This document shows positions 1-8,663 of a stretch of 64,000 bases of DNA, in pieces. Within the stretch, counting starts at the first letter, position 1; each line of letters begins with the position of its first letter. Source of the stretch: Lewinellaceae bacterium. GTDB taxonomy: Bacteria > Bacteroidota > Bacteroidia > Chitinophagales > Saprospiraceae. The notes under the pieces were generated by a model, which searched no databases, had not been told where the DNA came from, and was given only the letters and a program-made list of their open reading frames with translations. A program made the translations under genes and the position numbers. The stretch spans positions 372,001-436,000 of the forward strand of contig JACJYB010000002.1 in the NCBI GenBank assembly GCA_020636355.1, given 5' to 3'.

Positions 1-453
1 GATACGCTTCTGCTTTACATTGAACTGGAACGGGTTCGATTTAGAGAAGGGTTTTCATTTTCGTGCGAGATCGACGAATCAATTGATCTTGATGCCGTAT
101 TCCTACCCCCCATGATTATCATTCCCTATGTTGAGAATGCCATCTGGCATGGGTTGCTCCACAAAGAAGATAACCGGCATCTTTCCATTACCATTTGTCG
201 TGATAAAACACGCGTATGTTGCATCATAAATGATAACGGCATTGGCCGTATTAAAGCATCCGAATTAAAAAGCAAATCGGCTACGCCTTATAAATCCATG
301 GGAATGAGCATAACCAGTGACCGCATTGCGCTGATCAACACCATTAATTCCATGAATATCACCGTAGAAATAACAGATATTTACTCCTTGGAAAATCAAC
401 CTGCCGGAACTACCGTTAAAATAACTATACCCTATGAGAACAATTTTAATTGA
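1..453 (+). CDS. LytS-type sensor histidine kinase, C-terminal part
   Basis: The reading frame is open from base 1, so this is the end of a gene that begins outside the window. The visible 150 residues read YIELERVRF, then PPMIIIPYVENAIWHG, the N-box of the LytS/YehU (His_kinase plus HATPase_c) family, followed by a DNGIG glycine box. The part that would hold the phospho-accepting histidine is mostly missing. The product would be a membrane sensor kinase that phosphorylates the response regulator encoded next, whose start overlaps this gene by 20 bases. The signal it senses cannot be told from the remaining piece. The family call is firm; the pairing is inferred from the overlap. Confidence 0.9.
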   Translation, partial: DTLLLYIELERVRFREGFSFSCEIDESIDLDAVFLPPMIIIPYVENAIWHGLLHKEDNRHLSITICRDKTRVCCIINDNGIGRIKASELKSKSATPYKSMGMSITSDRIALINTINSMNITVEITDIYSLENQPAGTTVKITIPYENNFN

Positions 454-1183
454 TGATGAATCCGACAGCCTGGAATCGCTGACAACCGAGCTAGGCGTTT
501 ATTGCCCCGGGATTGAAATAATTGGAACTTTTACCGATCCCAGAAAGGCGCTGGCCTTTATAAAAAACGAAAAACCGGAACTGGTATTCCTGGATATTGA
601 AATGCCTTTTTTGAACGCTTTTGAAGTTCTGCAACAATGCCTGGACGTTCCATTAAAAGTCATTTTTGTTACAGCCTACGATCAATATGCTATTAAAGCA
701 TTTGACTTTAATGCCCTCGACTACATACTCAAGCCGGTCATGAAATCAAAGCTTGTGTCTGCCGTCCAAAAGGCCCTGGATAAACAAATTACTCAGATTG
801 ATCTAGAACAACTCAGAGCTTTAATGAATAATCTGGGTATCCAGAACAAGCCTGGACTGGAAAGCATTGCCATCCCGACCTCCGAAGGGTTCGAATTTGT
901 TCACATCAGCAAGATTACTTACCTCCAGGCCGAGAGTAATTACACCTGGGTCTTTCTTCATAATCAGCAGCAAAAATATTTGGTTTCACGAACATTGAAG
1001 GAAATGGCAAACATGCTTGAATTCCCCCAGTTTTTTCGTACCCATCAGAGTTTTTATGTAAATCTCAACTACGCCAAAAAATACATTCGGGGACAGGGAG
1101 GAAGTATTATTATGCAGAATGGTGCAGAGATTCCTGTAAGCCGGAGTAACCGGGATGCCTTGATTAAGATGTTATCCGGATAA
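434..1183 (+). CDS. LytTR-family response regulator
   Basis: This 249-residue protein has an N-terminal CheY-like receiver (about residues 1-120) with acidic residues at 7-8, the phospho-acceptor Asp at about 54 in FLDIEMP, and a KP motif near 100. A LytTR DNA-binding domain follows (about 140-245, with the typical YLQAESNYTWVFL and FFRTHQSFYVNL blocks). It is a two-component transcription regulator, translationally coupled to the LytS-type kinase upstream. LytTR regulators bind paired short repeats; no such target was identified nearby. The adjacent minus-strand gene ends 11 bases downstream, so transcription converges here. Confidence 0.95.
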   Translation: MRTILIDDESDSLESLTTELGVYCPGIEIIGTFTDPRKALAFIKNEKPELVFLDIEMPFLNAFEVLQQCLDVPLKVIFVTAYDQYAIKAFDFNALDYILKPVMKSKLVSAVQKALDKQITQIDLEQLRALMNNLGIQNKPGLESIAIPTSEGFEFVHISKITYLQAESNYTWVFLHNQQQKYLVSRTLKEMANMLEFPQFFRTHQSFYVNLNYAKKYIRGQGGSIIMQNGAEIPVSRSNRDALIKMLSG

Positions 1184-1193
1184 TGTCACTTAC

Positions 1194-1793
1194 TCAATCC
1201 CCCTCAACCTTACGACGGTTGATTTCATCACGGATCTTCGCTGCTTTCTCGTAATCTTCATCGCCAAGAACTTCTGAAAGCATCTCGTTCAGATCATCCA
1301 GTGAATATCTGGAAAACGAATTGACATCCTTTCGCATTTTGGGTTCTGGTTTTGTCTCGCCTTCTTCTTTCTCACCATCCAGGACAACACCAGCTGATTC
1401 CATGATGAATTCATAGGTATAGATGGGGCAATTGAAGCGGACCGCCAAAGCAATGGCATCAGACGTTCGGCTATCTATCTCAAAGATCTCCCCATTGCGT
1501 TCACAAATCAGGCGGGCATAAAAGATACCGTCCAGCAAATTGGAAATGATCACTTCCTGCAATCCTACATCAAATGTCTCCAGTGTATTTTTGAACAGAT
1601 CGTGCGTTAATGGCCGGTTTGGTGCCATTCGTTCCATGGCAACCGCAATAGCCTGTGCTTCGAATCCTCCGATCACAATAGGCAGGCGCCGATTGCCGTT
1701 GATCTCACTTAATACAACTGCGTAATTATGGGATTGGGATACACTATGCGAAATAGCGACAATATCCAATTCGATTTTTGTCATATCCGTCAT
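1194..1793 (-). CDS. Bifunctional nuclease family protein (DUF151) with UVR motif
   Basis: Residues 1-135 match the BFN/DUF151 fold, with the block GGFEAQAIAVAMER, the run RPLTHDLF, and the end block IDSRTSDAIALAVR. Residues 163-195 form a UvrB/UvrC-type helical hairpin (LDDLNEMLSEVLGDEDYEKAAKIRDEI). This two-part arrangement is common in Bacteroidota. Plant relatives have been described as having both RNase and DNase activity, but the bacterial role is not settled. The start could be the first Met or the one three residues later. It is convergent with the LytTR gene and lies downstream of etfA on the same strand, 130 bases away, so it may be separately transcribed. Confidence 0.88.
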   Translation of the reverse strand: MTDMTKIELDIVAISHSVSQSHNYAVVLSEINGNRRLPIVIGGFEAQAIAVAMERMAPNRPLTHDLFKNTLETFDVGLQEVIISNLLDGIFYARLICERNGEIFEIDSRTSDAIALAVRFNCPIYTYEFIMESAGVVLDGEKEEGETKPEPKMRKDVNSFSRYSLDDLNEMLSEVLGDEDYEKAAKIRDEINRRKVEGD

Positions 1794-1923
1794 CGGTCCC
1801 TATTAACTGCTTTACATTTAACAGCAAAGAAACGAAATAGATTCTAATTTAGGTTTTTACCTTCCGGTATGTATCCAAAAATCTTTCCAAAATGGTGGCA
1901 CCTATAGGGCAGCAGATTCTAAT

Positions 1924-2889
1924 CTAATGCCCGGCTTTGAATTTTTTAACCGCCTCCGTGAGCTTGGGAACCACTTCGAACAGATCGCCTACAACCCCAT
2001 AGTCCGCCGCTTTAAAAAAGGGCGCTTCCGGATCCTTATTGATGACAACAATCGTTTTGGAGTTATTCACTCCGGCCAGATGCTGAATTGCTCCGGAAAT
2101 ACCAACCGCCACGTATAAATTGGGCCGGATAGCCAACCCGGTCTGACCGACGTGTTCGTGGTGAGGCCTCCATCCGGAGTCAGCAACCGGACGGGAGCAT
2201 GCGGTCGTCGCTTGCAATGCAGTGGCGAGATCTTCTATGATTCCCCAGTTTTCGGGACCTTTCATACCACGTCCGGCCGATACCACACGCTCAGCTTCAG
2301 GGAGGGGTACCGTCCCTTCGACACGCTCAACTTGTTTGACCCGTACCCGTCCCGGGTTAACACCTAAGGATTCGGCTTCAATTTGCAATGTAACTGGCTC
2401 CGTTGATAGCGGAACTGAATTGGACATCAGGGTGATTATTTTGACGGGGCTATTTATCGTGAGCCGAACATCAGCCTTTCCCGAAAATACCGTCTTACTG
2501 ACCGAGAACCCATCACCCGTTTCCGGCAATGCGTTTACTCCGGAGACCAATCCTGCTTGCAGGCGTACGGCCAATCCTCCTGCTAACTGCTTACCTGTGG
2601 AAGAATTAGCAAGGATTAACAACCCGGATTCTGTGCGGTGCATGACAGAAACAATTGCATCGGTATAGAGCTGACTATCCAGCGTGGCCAATGCATCGTC
2701 TTTCAGGTGAATCACACTTGCAATACCATAGGCTGCAAGTGGACTCAGGTCGGCAACCGGTCCCAACACCAGAACAGTGGCGTTTCCTCCGGTCGTTGTT
2801 GCGACCCGTCTACCGTATGTAATGCATTCAAAGGCAGATTTCTTAAATGTGCCATGTTGGTGTTCGGCCAGGACTAAGACATTCATCAT
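1924..2889 (-). CDS. etfA: Electron transfer flavoprotein alpha subunit
   Basis: The 321-residue product has the EtfA layout: an N-terminal alpha/beta domain beginning MNVLVLAEHQHG, and a C-terminal FAD-binding domain with SGAIQHLAGVNNSKTIVVIN and the tail PFFKAADYGVVGDLFEVVP. Together with EtfB it carries electrons from acyl-CoA dehydrogenases to ETF:quinone oxidoreductase. It follows etfB by 22 bases on the same strand, the usual etfBA order, so the two form one operon. Two tandem Met codons lie at the start and either could be used. No unusual residues or breaks were seen. Confidence 0.96.
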   Translation of the reverse strand: MMNVLVLAEHQHGTFKKSAFECITYGRRVATTTGGNATVLVLGPVADLSPLAAYGIASVIHLKDDALATLDSQLYTDAIVSVMHRTESGLLILANSSTGKQLAGGLAVRLQAGLVSGVNALPETGDGFSVSKTVFSGKADVRLTINSPVKIITLMSNSVPLSTEPVTLQIEAESLGVNPGRVRVKQVERVEGTVPLPEAERVVSAGRGMKGPENWGIIEDLATALQATTACSRPVADSGWRPHHEHVGQTGLAIRPNLYVAVGISGAIQHLAGVNNSKTIVVINKDPEAPFFKAADYGVVGDLFEVVPKLTEAVKKFKAGH

Positions 2890-2911
2890 ACTATTATTAT
2901 TGAGGGTATAT

Positions 2912-3652
2912 TCAGATTACTTTAGATTCCTCGTGGAGCAGTCTTACCAACTCGTCCATATCGTCCGGATCGACGAGATGAACACCACTTTTCGCAGGGG
3001 GTAAAGAAAATGCAACCACCTCAACCTTTGGTTCATAATTCAGGGCTGGGCGAACTTCCAGGGGCTTGGATTTGGCCATCATAATGCCTCGCATGTTTGG
3101 AATACGTTGCTCCGCCAAACCCTTGGCTGCACTTAATACAAAAGGAGTGTCTACTTCCAGGATCTCTTCTCCTCCCTCGATGTCCCGGTAGATAGTAGCG
3201 GTATTTCCCTGCAGATCCATTTTACTCGCGTAGGAAACAAATGGCATCGACAGCAATTCACCCAACATACTACCCACTTCAGATCCGTTGTAGTCGATGG
3301 TCTCTTTTCCCAGTAGAACCATGTCAAATCCCTGATCCTTTGCATAATCAGCGATCTGAGCGCTTACCATTCCGGAGGATACAGGTTCGGCATCTACGCG
3401 TACTGCTTTATCTGCTCCGATCGCCAACCCTTTTCTCAGGATGGTGTCATAATCCGTACCGCCCACGCTAATGATTATCACTTCTCCACCCACCTGCTCT
3501 TTAACTTCCAGGGCACGAACCAGAGCATACCATTCATCGTAAGGGTTCATTATAAAATTTACACCCGCGGACGAGAAAGATTTACCATCCGCACTAAACG
3601 CGATCTTTGCCGTCGTTTCGGGCGTTTTACTCACACAAACAAGTATCTTCAT
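2912..3652 (-). CDS. etfB: Electron transfer flavoprotein beta subunit
   Basis: This 246-residue protein starts MKILVCVSKTPETTAKI and carries the AMP-binding features of EtfB, including the NPYDEWYALVRALE segment and GKETIDYNGSEVG. It pairs with EtfA to form the soluble FAD electron carrier of fatty-acid and amino-acid oxidation. It is first in the etfBA operon. The divergent TPR gene begins 95 bases upstream, so the short space between them should hold both promoters, though no clear boxes were recognised. Confidence 0.96.
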   Translation of the reverse strand: MKILVCVSKTPETTAKIAFSADGKSFSSAGVNFIMNPYDEWYALVRALEVKEQVGGEVIIISVGGTDYDTILRKGLAIGADKAVRVDAEPVSSGMVSAQIADYAKDQGFDMVLLGKETIDYNGSEVGSMLGELLSMPFVSYASKMDLQGNTATIYRDIEGGEEILEVDTPFVLSAAKGLAEQRIPNMRGIMMAKSKPLEVRPALNYEPKVEVVAFSLPPAKSGVHLVDPDDMDELVRLLHEESKVI

Positions 3653-3747
3653 GGTTTCGAATTCATATGTGGTGATGGCAAATATAATGCTATAACTTCA
3701 TATCCAAGAGAAAGTTGACTCAAAGTCAAAAACGAATTGATTGATTC

Positions 3748-4065
3748 ATGCCTACACGACTGGAACAACTCCTGGAATTACTCGCGGCTCAACCGGACGA
3801 ACCATTTATTTTGTTTGCTCTGGCCAAAGAATACGAAAAGGTCGAACCGGCCGAAGCGCTGGCATTTTATGAGAAAACACTGGAAAAAGACCCTGGATAC
3901 CTGGGCGCTTATTTTCACCGGGGGCAACTTTTAGCTGAATTGGGTGAAACCGATCTCGCTATTGAATGCTTCGACCAGGGAATAGCCAAAGCCAAAGCAT
4001 CTGGCGACCACCATGCGCTTAGTGAACTGATGAATGCCCGTACAAATGCAAGTTTTGATCTGTAG
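3748..4065 (+). CDS. Small tetratricopeptide-repeat protein
   Basis: The 105-residue product consists of about two and a half TPR units (PFILFALAKEYEKVEPAEAL, then YLGAYFHRGQLLAELGETDL), with no signal peptide or membrane segment. TPRs mediate protein-protein contacts; the partner is unknown. It is a short stand-alone gene, divergent from etfB and converging on dapF with only seven bases between the stops. The length and clean repeat periodicity support a real gene; a specific function cannot be given. Confidence 0.85.
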   Translation: MPTRLEQLLELLAAQPDEPFILFALAKEYEKVEPAEALAFYEKTLEKDPGYLGAYFHRGQLLAELGETDLAIECFDQGIAKAKASGDHHALSELMNARTNASFDL

Positions 4066-4072
4066 GATCTGA

Positions 4073-4858
4073 TCAAACAGAAAAGACCCCGGTAAATACG
4101 GATGTCGCCGGCCCCCAAAGCCAGATGTCAGAAAAGGAGCCGGTATGAGCCCTGAAGAACTTAATTTCAAGGGACCCGCCGGGAACTTCCACCGGAATGA
4201 CCTGTTCTCCCTCCAACCCTTCATGCAAGGCTAAAGCCAGAGCGCTGGCCGTAGCTCCGGTGCCACAGGATAAAGTCATTGCTTCAACACCTCTTTCATA
4301 AGTTTTAACGCGTAAAGAATCCTGATTCCACTGCACGAAGTTGACGTTAATACCTTGCGGAAACCGGGGTTCATGACGTATCGCCCTACCCGCTTCGACT
4401 ACCTGGATACGATCCAGGTCATCGCTAAAATGCACATAATGGGGTGAACCGGTATCCAGAATGTACGGATTACCGGTAGCCTCTTCAATTTTGGGATCAG
4501 CCATATGAATACCAATCCATCCCCGCTCATCAATCAGGTATTCATGCAATCCATCTGCTGCCAGGAATGTACCGGAATCCATCAGGATACCACAAGACCG
4601 GGCAAAATGGACCGTACAACGGGATCCATTTCCACATAAAGACCCAAGGCCACCATCCGCATTAAAATAAATCATCTCAAAATCCCCGGCTCCTCCTATT
4701 TCCAGTAAGATCAACCCGTCGGCACCAATACCAAAGTGACGATCACACATCCTGGCTACGGTAGCCCGATCACCGGCGTTCAGCCACTTTTCCCGGGTCT
4801 GATCGATCATGACAAAGTCGTTGCCAGTCCCATGATATTTGGTAAATGGAATGTTCAT
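4073..4858 (-). CDS. dapF: Diaminopimelate epimerase
   Basis: The 261-residue protein shows the DapF signatures: N-terminal KYHGTGNDFVMID, the first catalytic Cys at about 75 in CGNGSRC, and the second at about 198 in SCGTGATA. It interconverts LL- and meso-diaminopimelate, the last shared step toward lysine and peptidoglycan. Its start overlaps the end of a small membrane-protein gene by four bases, so the two are co-translated. The length is normal for the family and both catalytic cysteines are present. Confidence 0.97.
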   Translation of the reverse strand: MNIPFTKYHGTGNDFVMIDQTREKWLNAGDRATVARMCDRHFGIGADGLILLEIGGAGDFEMIYFNADGGLGSLCGNGSRCTVHFARSCGILMDSGTFLAADGLHEYLIDERGWIGIHMADPKIEEATGNPYILDTGSPHYVHFSDDLDRIQVVEAGRAIRHEPRFPQGINVNFVQWNQDSLRVKTYERGVEAMTLSCGTGATASALALALHEGLEGEQVIPVEVPGGSLEIKFFRAHTGSFSDIWLWGPATSVFTGVFSV

Positions 4859-5061
4859 CGTACTGGATTTACAATGGTAATGCTGTCCTGAACCGGATGA
4901 ATACCCAGCCGCTCATTGCGTTGCTTGCTCCACAGCATCAGAATGACTAAAAGAACAATGAGGACTGCTGAAATGAGAGAAAACCGCCAACCAAACACAT
5001 TGCCAATGTATTCACGTTCAGAAGATTCCAGCTCATTCAGACGGTCATTCCACTTTTTCAT
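4855..5061 (-). CDS. Small single-pass membrane protein upstream of dapF
   Basis: This 68-residue product has a charged N-terminus (about 22 residues), one hydrophobic helix (FSLISAVLIVLLVILMLW, about residues 28-45), and a basic-to-neutral tail. The stop overlaps the dapF start in an ATGA arrangement, which supports real translation. No family was recognised. The topology suggests a cytoplasmic N-terminus and a short outside tail, or the reverse; the sequence does not decide. Its link to dapF is by position only. Confidence 0.65.
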   Translation of the reverse strand: MKKWNDRLNELESSEREYIGNVFGWRFSLISAVLIVLLVILMLWSKQRNERLGIHPVQDSITIVNPVR

Positions 5062-5288
5062 GATCAGCCAAAAAATTTAGAAAACAAACAAGCAGACAGC
5101 GAATTTATGCCCAAAAATTTCGTTAAAAATGATTTAAAAGGTTAAAATGCCCTTTCGTATCATATTCAAAGCCGTTATTTTTATTAATTGGACCGCTATT
5201 TGTCGCAAAAATAGAGAAAGAGAGCCAATCTATGGAGCGCCCAAAGGCTCCAACACTGTGATTTGATAACATCCGAACTATTGTGCTT

Positions 5289-6752
5289 ATGAAAAACACA
5301 CTGCAACTAATACTGGCATCGCTGCTGGGTGCTCTGATCGGTGTGGTGGTTTACAGCAATTTTATTGCCAAGCCCCAGCAAGTCATTGTCAAAGAGGTTG
5401 CGCAACCATCGACCAGCCAGGTAGGAATAAATGATATTATGTTTTCCGGAACACTGCAGCGAAATTACCGGGCTTCCACACCCAATGATTTTACCGCCGC
5501 TGCGAATTATGCACTTCCTGCTGTGGTATCCATTAAAGCTATCCAGCAGACCAATGACCGGTGGGGCAGCTTATCCAGGTCTTCCGGCTCAGGAGTAATC
5601 GTTTCCGCAGATGGTTACATCGTCACCAACAATCACGTCATCGAAAACGCTAAGGAAATCAACATCACCTTAAACGATAATCGGCAATACGATGCCCGGG
5701 TGATCGGGACGGATCCGACGACCGACCTGGCCCTGGTGAAAGTCACCGAAACAGAACTACCTTTTTTAACATTCGGTAATTCCGATTCACTCCAGATTGG
5801 GGAATGGGTCATGGCGGTGGGCAATCCATTGGGATTGCAGTCCACCGTAACTGCGGGAATTGTGAGCGCCAAAGGCCGGGACCTCAACCTGATCTCGGAT
5901 CAATACCGGATTGAAGCATTCATTCAGACAGACGCTGCGGTGAACCCCGGCAACTCGGGCGGAGCACTGATTAACACCAATGGAGAATTGATCGGAATAA
6001 ATACGGCGATCGTTACGCTCAGTGGGAAATACGAAGGATATTCATTTGCCATTCCGGGAATATTGGCTCAAAAGGTAATCAGCGATTTACGGGAATATGG
6101 TGCAGTGCAACGCGGCCTGCTTGGCGTCCAGATTCGCAACGTTGATATGGGGCTTGCACAAGATCTTAATTTCCGCCGCGTGACCGATTTGGCGGAAAAT
6201 CTGGGACTGGAGAATGCCGAAGGTGTTTTTGTCTATGGCGTAAATCCGAAAAGTGGGGCGGAAGAAGCCGGATTGGTATCCGGAGATGTAATCGTTGCTG
6301 TCAATGGCATCAAAACGCCGACCATTTCCGTCCTTCAAGATCAGATCGGACGGATGCGGCCAGGTGACCTCGTGGAAGTAGAGTACGTCCATGATCAGAA
6401 AAAGGTTAAAAGCAAGATTCTGTTAAAAAACATGAACGCCCGGGTGGTTAACAATACACTGGTCGAAAGCTCTATTTTTGATGAGATGGGTATTACCGTA
6501 AAAGATCTCTCCGATTCCGAGAAGAAAAGACTTGGTAAGGATGGAATCCGGGTGACCGAAATAGAAGCCGGATCGCCTATTTCAAGAGCAAACATGCAGA
6601 AAGAATACGTAATAACCGGGGTTAACGGAGCCAAGGTGAGCAATGCCGAAGAATTAAAGATTGCCCTACAGAATGCAGAGGGACTGGTCTCCATCGATGG
6701 GTTTTATGAATTTGCCAAGGGAGAATACACCTACCAGATATGGAAAAATTAA
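5289..6752 (+). CDS. HtrA/DegP-type serine protease with PDZ domains
   Basis: The start is taken at the ATG at 5289 rather than the GTG six bases earlier. The 487-residue product has an N-terminal signal or anchor helix (about 5-25) and a trypsin-like domain with the complete triad His116 (TNNHVIE), Asp146 (TDLALVK) and Ser223 (NPGNSGGAL). Two C-terminal PDZ regions follow (about 265-365 and 400-480). It should act in the periplasm on misfolded envelope proteins. It stands alone, preceded by about 225 bases without a gene and followed by a strong bidirectional terminator shared with the opposing susD gene. Confidence 0.95.
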   Translation: MKNTLQLILASLLGALIGVVVYSNFIAKPQQVIVKEVAQPSTSQVGINDIMFSGTLQRNYRASTPNDFTAAANYALPAVVSIKAIQQTNDRWGSLSRSSGSGVIVSADGYIVTNNHVIENAKEINITLNDNRQYDARVIGTDPTTDLALVKVTETELPFLTFGNSDSLQIGEWVMAVGNPLGLQSTVTAGIVSAKGRDLNLISDQYRIEAFIQTDAAVNPGNSGGALINTNGELIGINTAIVTLSGKYEGYSFAIPGILAQKVISDLREYGAVQRGLLGVQIRNVDMGLAQDLNFRRVTDLAENLGLENAEGVFVYGVNPKSGAEEAGLVSGDVIVAVNGIKTPTISVLQDQIGRMRPGDLVEVEYVHDQKKVKSKILLKNMNARVVNNTLVESSIFDEMGITVKDLSDSEKKRLGKDGIRVTEIEAGSPISRANMQKEYVITGVNGAKVSNAEELKIALQNAEGLVSIDGFYEFAKGEYTYQIWKN

Positions 6753-6770
6753 TACACTCCACTTAAAAAT

Positions 6771-6810
6771 AAAAAGGGCAGGCATTCAACTGGATGCCTG
6801 CCCTTTTTTA
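6771..6810. terminator. Bidirectional rho-independent terminator
   Basis: A perfect 10-bp stem (arms GGGCAGGCAT at 6776-6785 and ATGCCTGCCC at 6794-6803) with an 8-base loop has five A residues before it and six T residues after it. It can therefore stop transcription from both directions. It lies between the ends of the HtrA gene and the convergent susD gene, exactly where both transcripts need to stop. Confidence 0.93.
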
Positions 6811-6823
6811 TACTTCTTCTGCA

Positions 6824-8629
6824 TCAATTCCACCCAAAAGGTTGCACCAGATTTGGGTTTAACAACGTCTCACTGAATGGTATGGGCCTGTAATAATCCC
6901 GGGGCTCAGCAAATACCCGGTCTAGTTTTTCCGTGACGATTTGGCCACCATCTGCGCCATTTTCAAGGAATACAGTGACATCATCATCAATGAATCCAGC
7001 TTTGTAGTAGACCAGTTTGGCCCCTAATGAATTGGTCTCCTTTTGATCACCATCAGGTATTGATTCTGCCTGACTGATAAGGATGATGTCCGGAACCCCA
7101 TCCCCGGTAAGATCGTAACGGCCCAATCCGGGGAAATACATTCCAACCGGTTTTACTTCAAGCAGTTTGCCGGCATGCCAGCGCATCAAATCATCAAAAC
7201 GCCGACCTTCCAACGCAAATTCAATACGCCGCTCCCTCCGAATTTCCAGGATCACTCCCCGGTTATTGCCGGTCACATCAGGGTATTTGGATAGTTGAAA
7301 GGGATCCGGGTTACCGTTAGCAAGGGCCATGTCGAGGTGCGGCATTCCGACCCTGTCCCTCAGGACATTTACCGTATTGTTCAGATCAGACTGCGTCAGG
7401 GTACCCAATTCGGCAGTAGCTTCTGCATAGGTTAGTAAAACTTCCGCATAGCGCAATACCGGCAGATCCACACTTTCGTATTCGGATTGTTCGGTCGAAT
7501 TCACAAATCCTTTGATCATCGTATAGCCGGTGAAGTTCTTGTTCAGCTCCTGTATGTTGGGAGTACTTTGACGATCGGCGAGGTTGATCCAACCCGGATA
7601 GGCCATAGTCTGACTCAACCGAGGATCCCGATTCTGGAACTCCTGCACAAATTGCATGGTTTCATAGCCGGTGAGATCTGTAAATGGTGTACCATCTGCC
7701 ATCAGGTAACTCTGGATCAGGTCTCTGGAAGGACTTTGTTCGTAGTCTTGTATTTCGTATCGATATCCGGCATTTCTAGATTTTGAATAATCGTAAATGT
7801 TTGATAAGATCACTTCCGGATTGCCTGAAAGATCACCACTCACAAATAGCTGGTAATAATCTTCAGCTGGATTTCCTGTCGAATAAATGGAGAACATGCC
7901 TGAATCCATGATCTTCTTGGCAGCATCCCGGGCTACCGTCAAAAAATCATTAGCTGTTCCCTCGAGGTTTAGCTCCGGGTGATATTTCCGGAAGGTGCCT
8001 TCATACAGGGCAATGCGGGCCTGGATAAGCACTGCTACCCATTTTCCCGGCGTGCCAGTCGGCACCTCTTCCCAGATGTGATCCGCTGCAAACTGAAGGT
8101 CATCCATCATATTGGACACTACCATTTCCCGGGAATCCTGTGTCTTATACAACTCATCCTCATCTGCAGTGCTCAATACATGATCGTACCACGGCACATC
8201 GGAATACCGCTTGATTTTATCAAAATAGAATTCAGCCCGGTACAGTCTCGCCAGGCCGGCATAATGATCCCGGACAGCTGCGGATACGGCAGCACGTTCA
8301 TAATTGTCAAGGAAAAAATTGATGGAGCGCAGTCTGCCCCAATCCCATCCGCTGGTCAAATTTTGCGATGTGGGATTTCCGGTCATGATGGTCTTGATCT
8401 CAACGGCACCGGTGGTGGCTGCATTATCCGATCCCTGATCCGCCAGATAGAGCCCCCAGGCGCTTGGAATGGACAGTAAGCCATTGGTGTACAGCTGAAG
8501 GTCTTCTTCGGTTTTAAAAAACACCTCAGTAGATATTGAATCCTGTGGTACCCGGTCAAGGAAATCTTTTTGACATCCCGAGACCAGGACCAGAAATAAG
8601 GTAATCGAAATATATAGTGCTGATTTCAT
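6824..8629 (-). CDS. RagB/SusD-family outer-membrane lipoprotein
   Basis: The start is placed at the Met that begins a lipoprotein signal (MKSALYISITLFLVLVSGC, lipobox Cys at about 19). The longer upstream frame runs into the end of the SusC gene. The 601-residue protein has the SusD_RagB layout: an N-terminal TPR-like region, a middle extended domain, and the C-terminal blocks RRERRIEFALEGRRFDDLMRWHAG and DYYRPIPFSETLLNPNLVQ. SusD proteins sit on the cell surface and pass glycans or peptides to the partner SusC channel. It follows susC by 34 bases. No hydrolase, sensor or anti-sigma gene adjoins the pair, so its substrate is unknown. Confidence 0.94.
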   Translation of the reverse strand: MKSALYISITLFLVLVSGCQKDFLDRVPQDSISTEVFFKTEEDLQLYTNGLLSIPSAWGLYLADQGSDNAATTGAVEIKTIMTGNPTSQNLTSGWDWGRLRSINFFLDNYERAAVSAAVRDHYAGLARLYRAEFYFDKIKRYSDVPWYDHVLSTADEDELYKTQDSREMVVSNMMDDLQFAADHIWEEVPTGTPGKWVAVLIQARIALYEGTFRKYHPELNLEGTANDFLTVARDAAKKIMDSGMFSIYSTGNPAEDYYQLFVSGDLSGNPEVILSNIYDYSKSRNAGYRYEIQDYEQSPSRDLIQSYLMADGTPFTDLTGYETMQFVQEFQNRDPRLSQTMAYPGWINLADRQSTPNIQELNKNFTGYTMIKGFVNSTEQSEYESVDLPVLRYAEVLLTYAEATAELGTLTQSDLNNTVNVLRDRVGMPHLDMALANGNPDPFQLSKYPDVTGNNRGVILEIRRERRIEFALEGRRFDDLMRWHAGKLLEVKPVGMYFPGLGRYDLTGDGVPDIILISQAESIPDGDQKETNSLGAKLVYYKAGFIDDDVTVFLENGADGGQIVTEKLDRVFAEPRDYYRPIPFSETLLNPNLVQPFGWN

Positions 8630-8663
8630 TGTTTTTTCTTTTATAAGTTTCTGGCGCTTTGGA

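Noticed and set aside
2222..2668. A 148-codon frame on the plus strand
   Set aside because: It is opposite etfA and has no recognisable features; it results from the GC-rich codons of the true gene.
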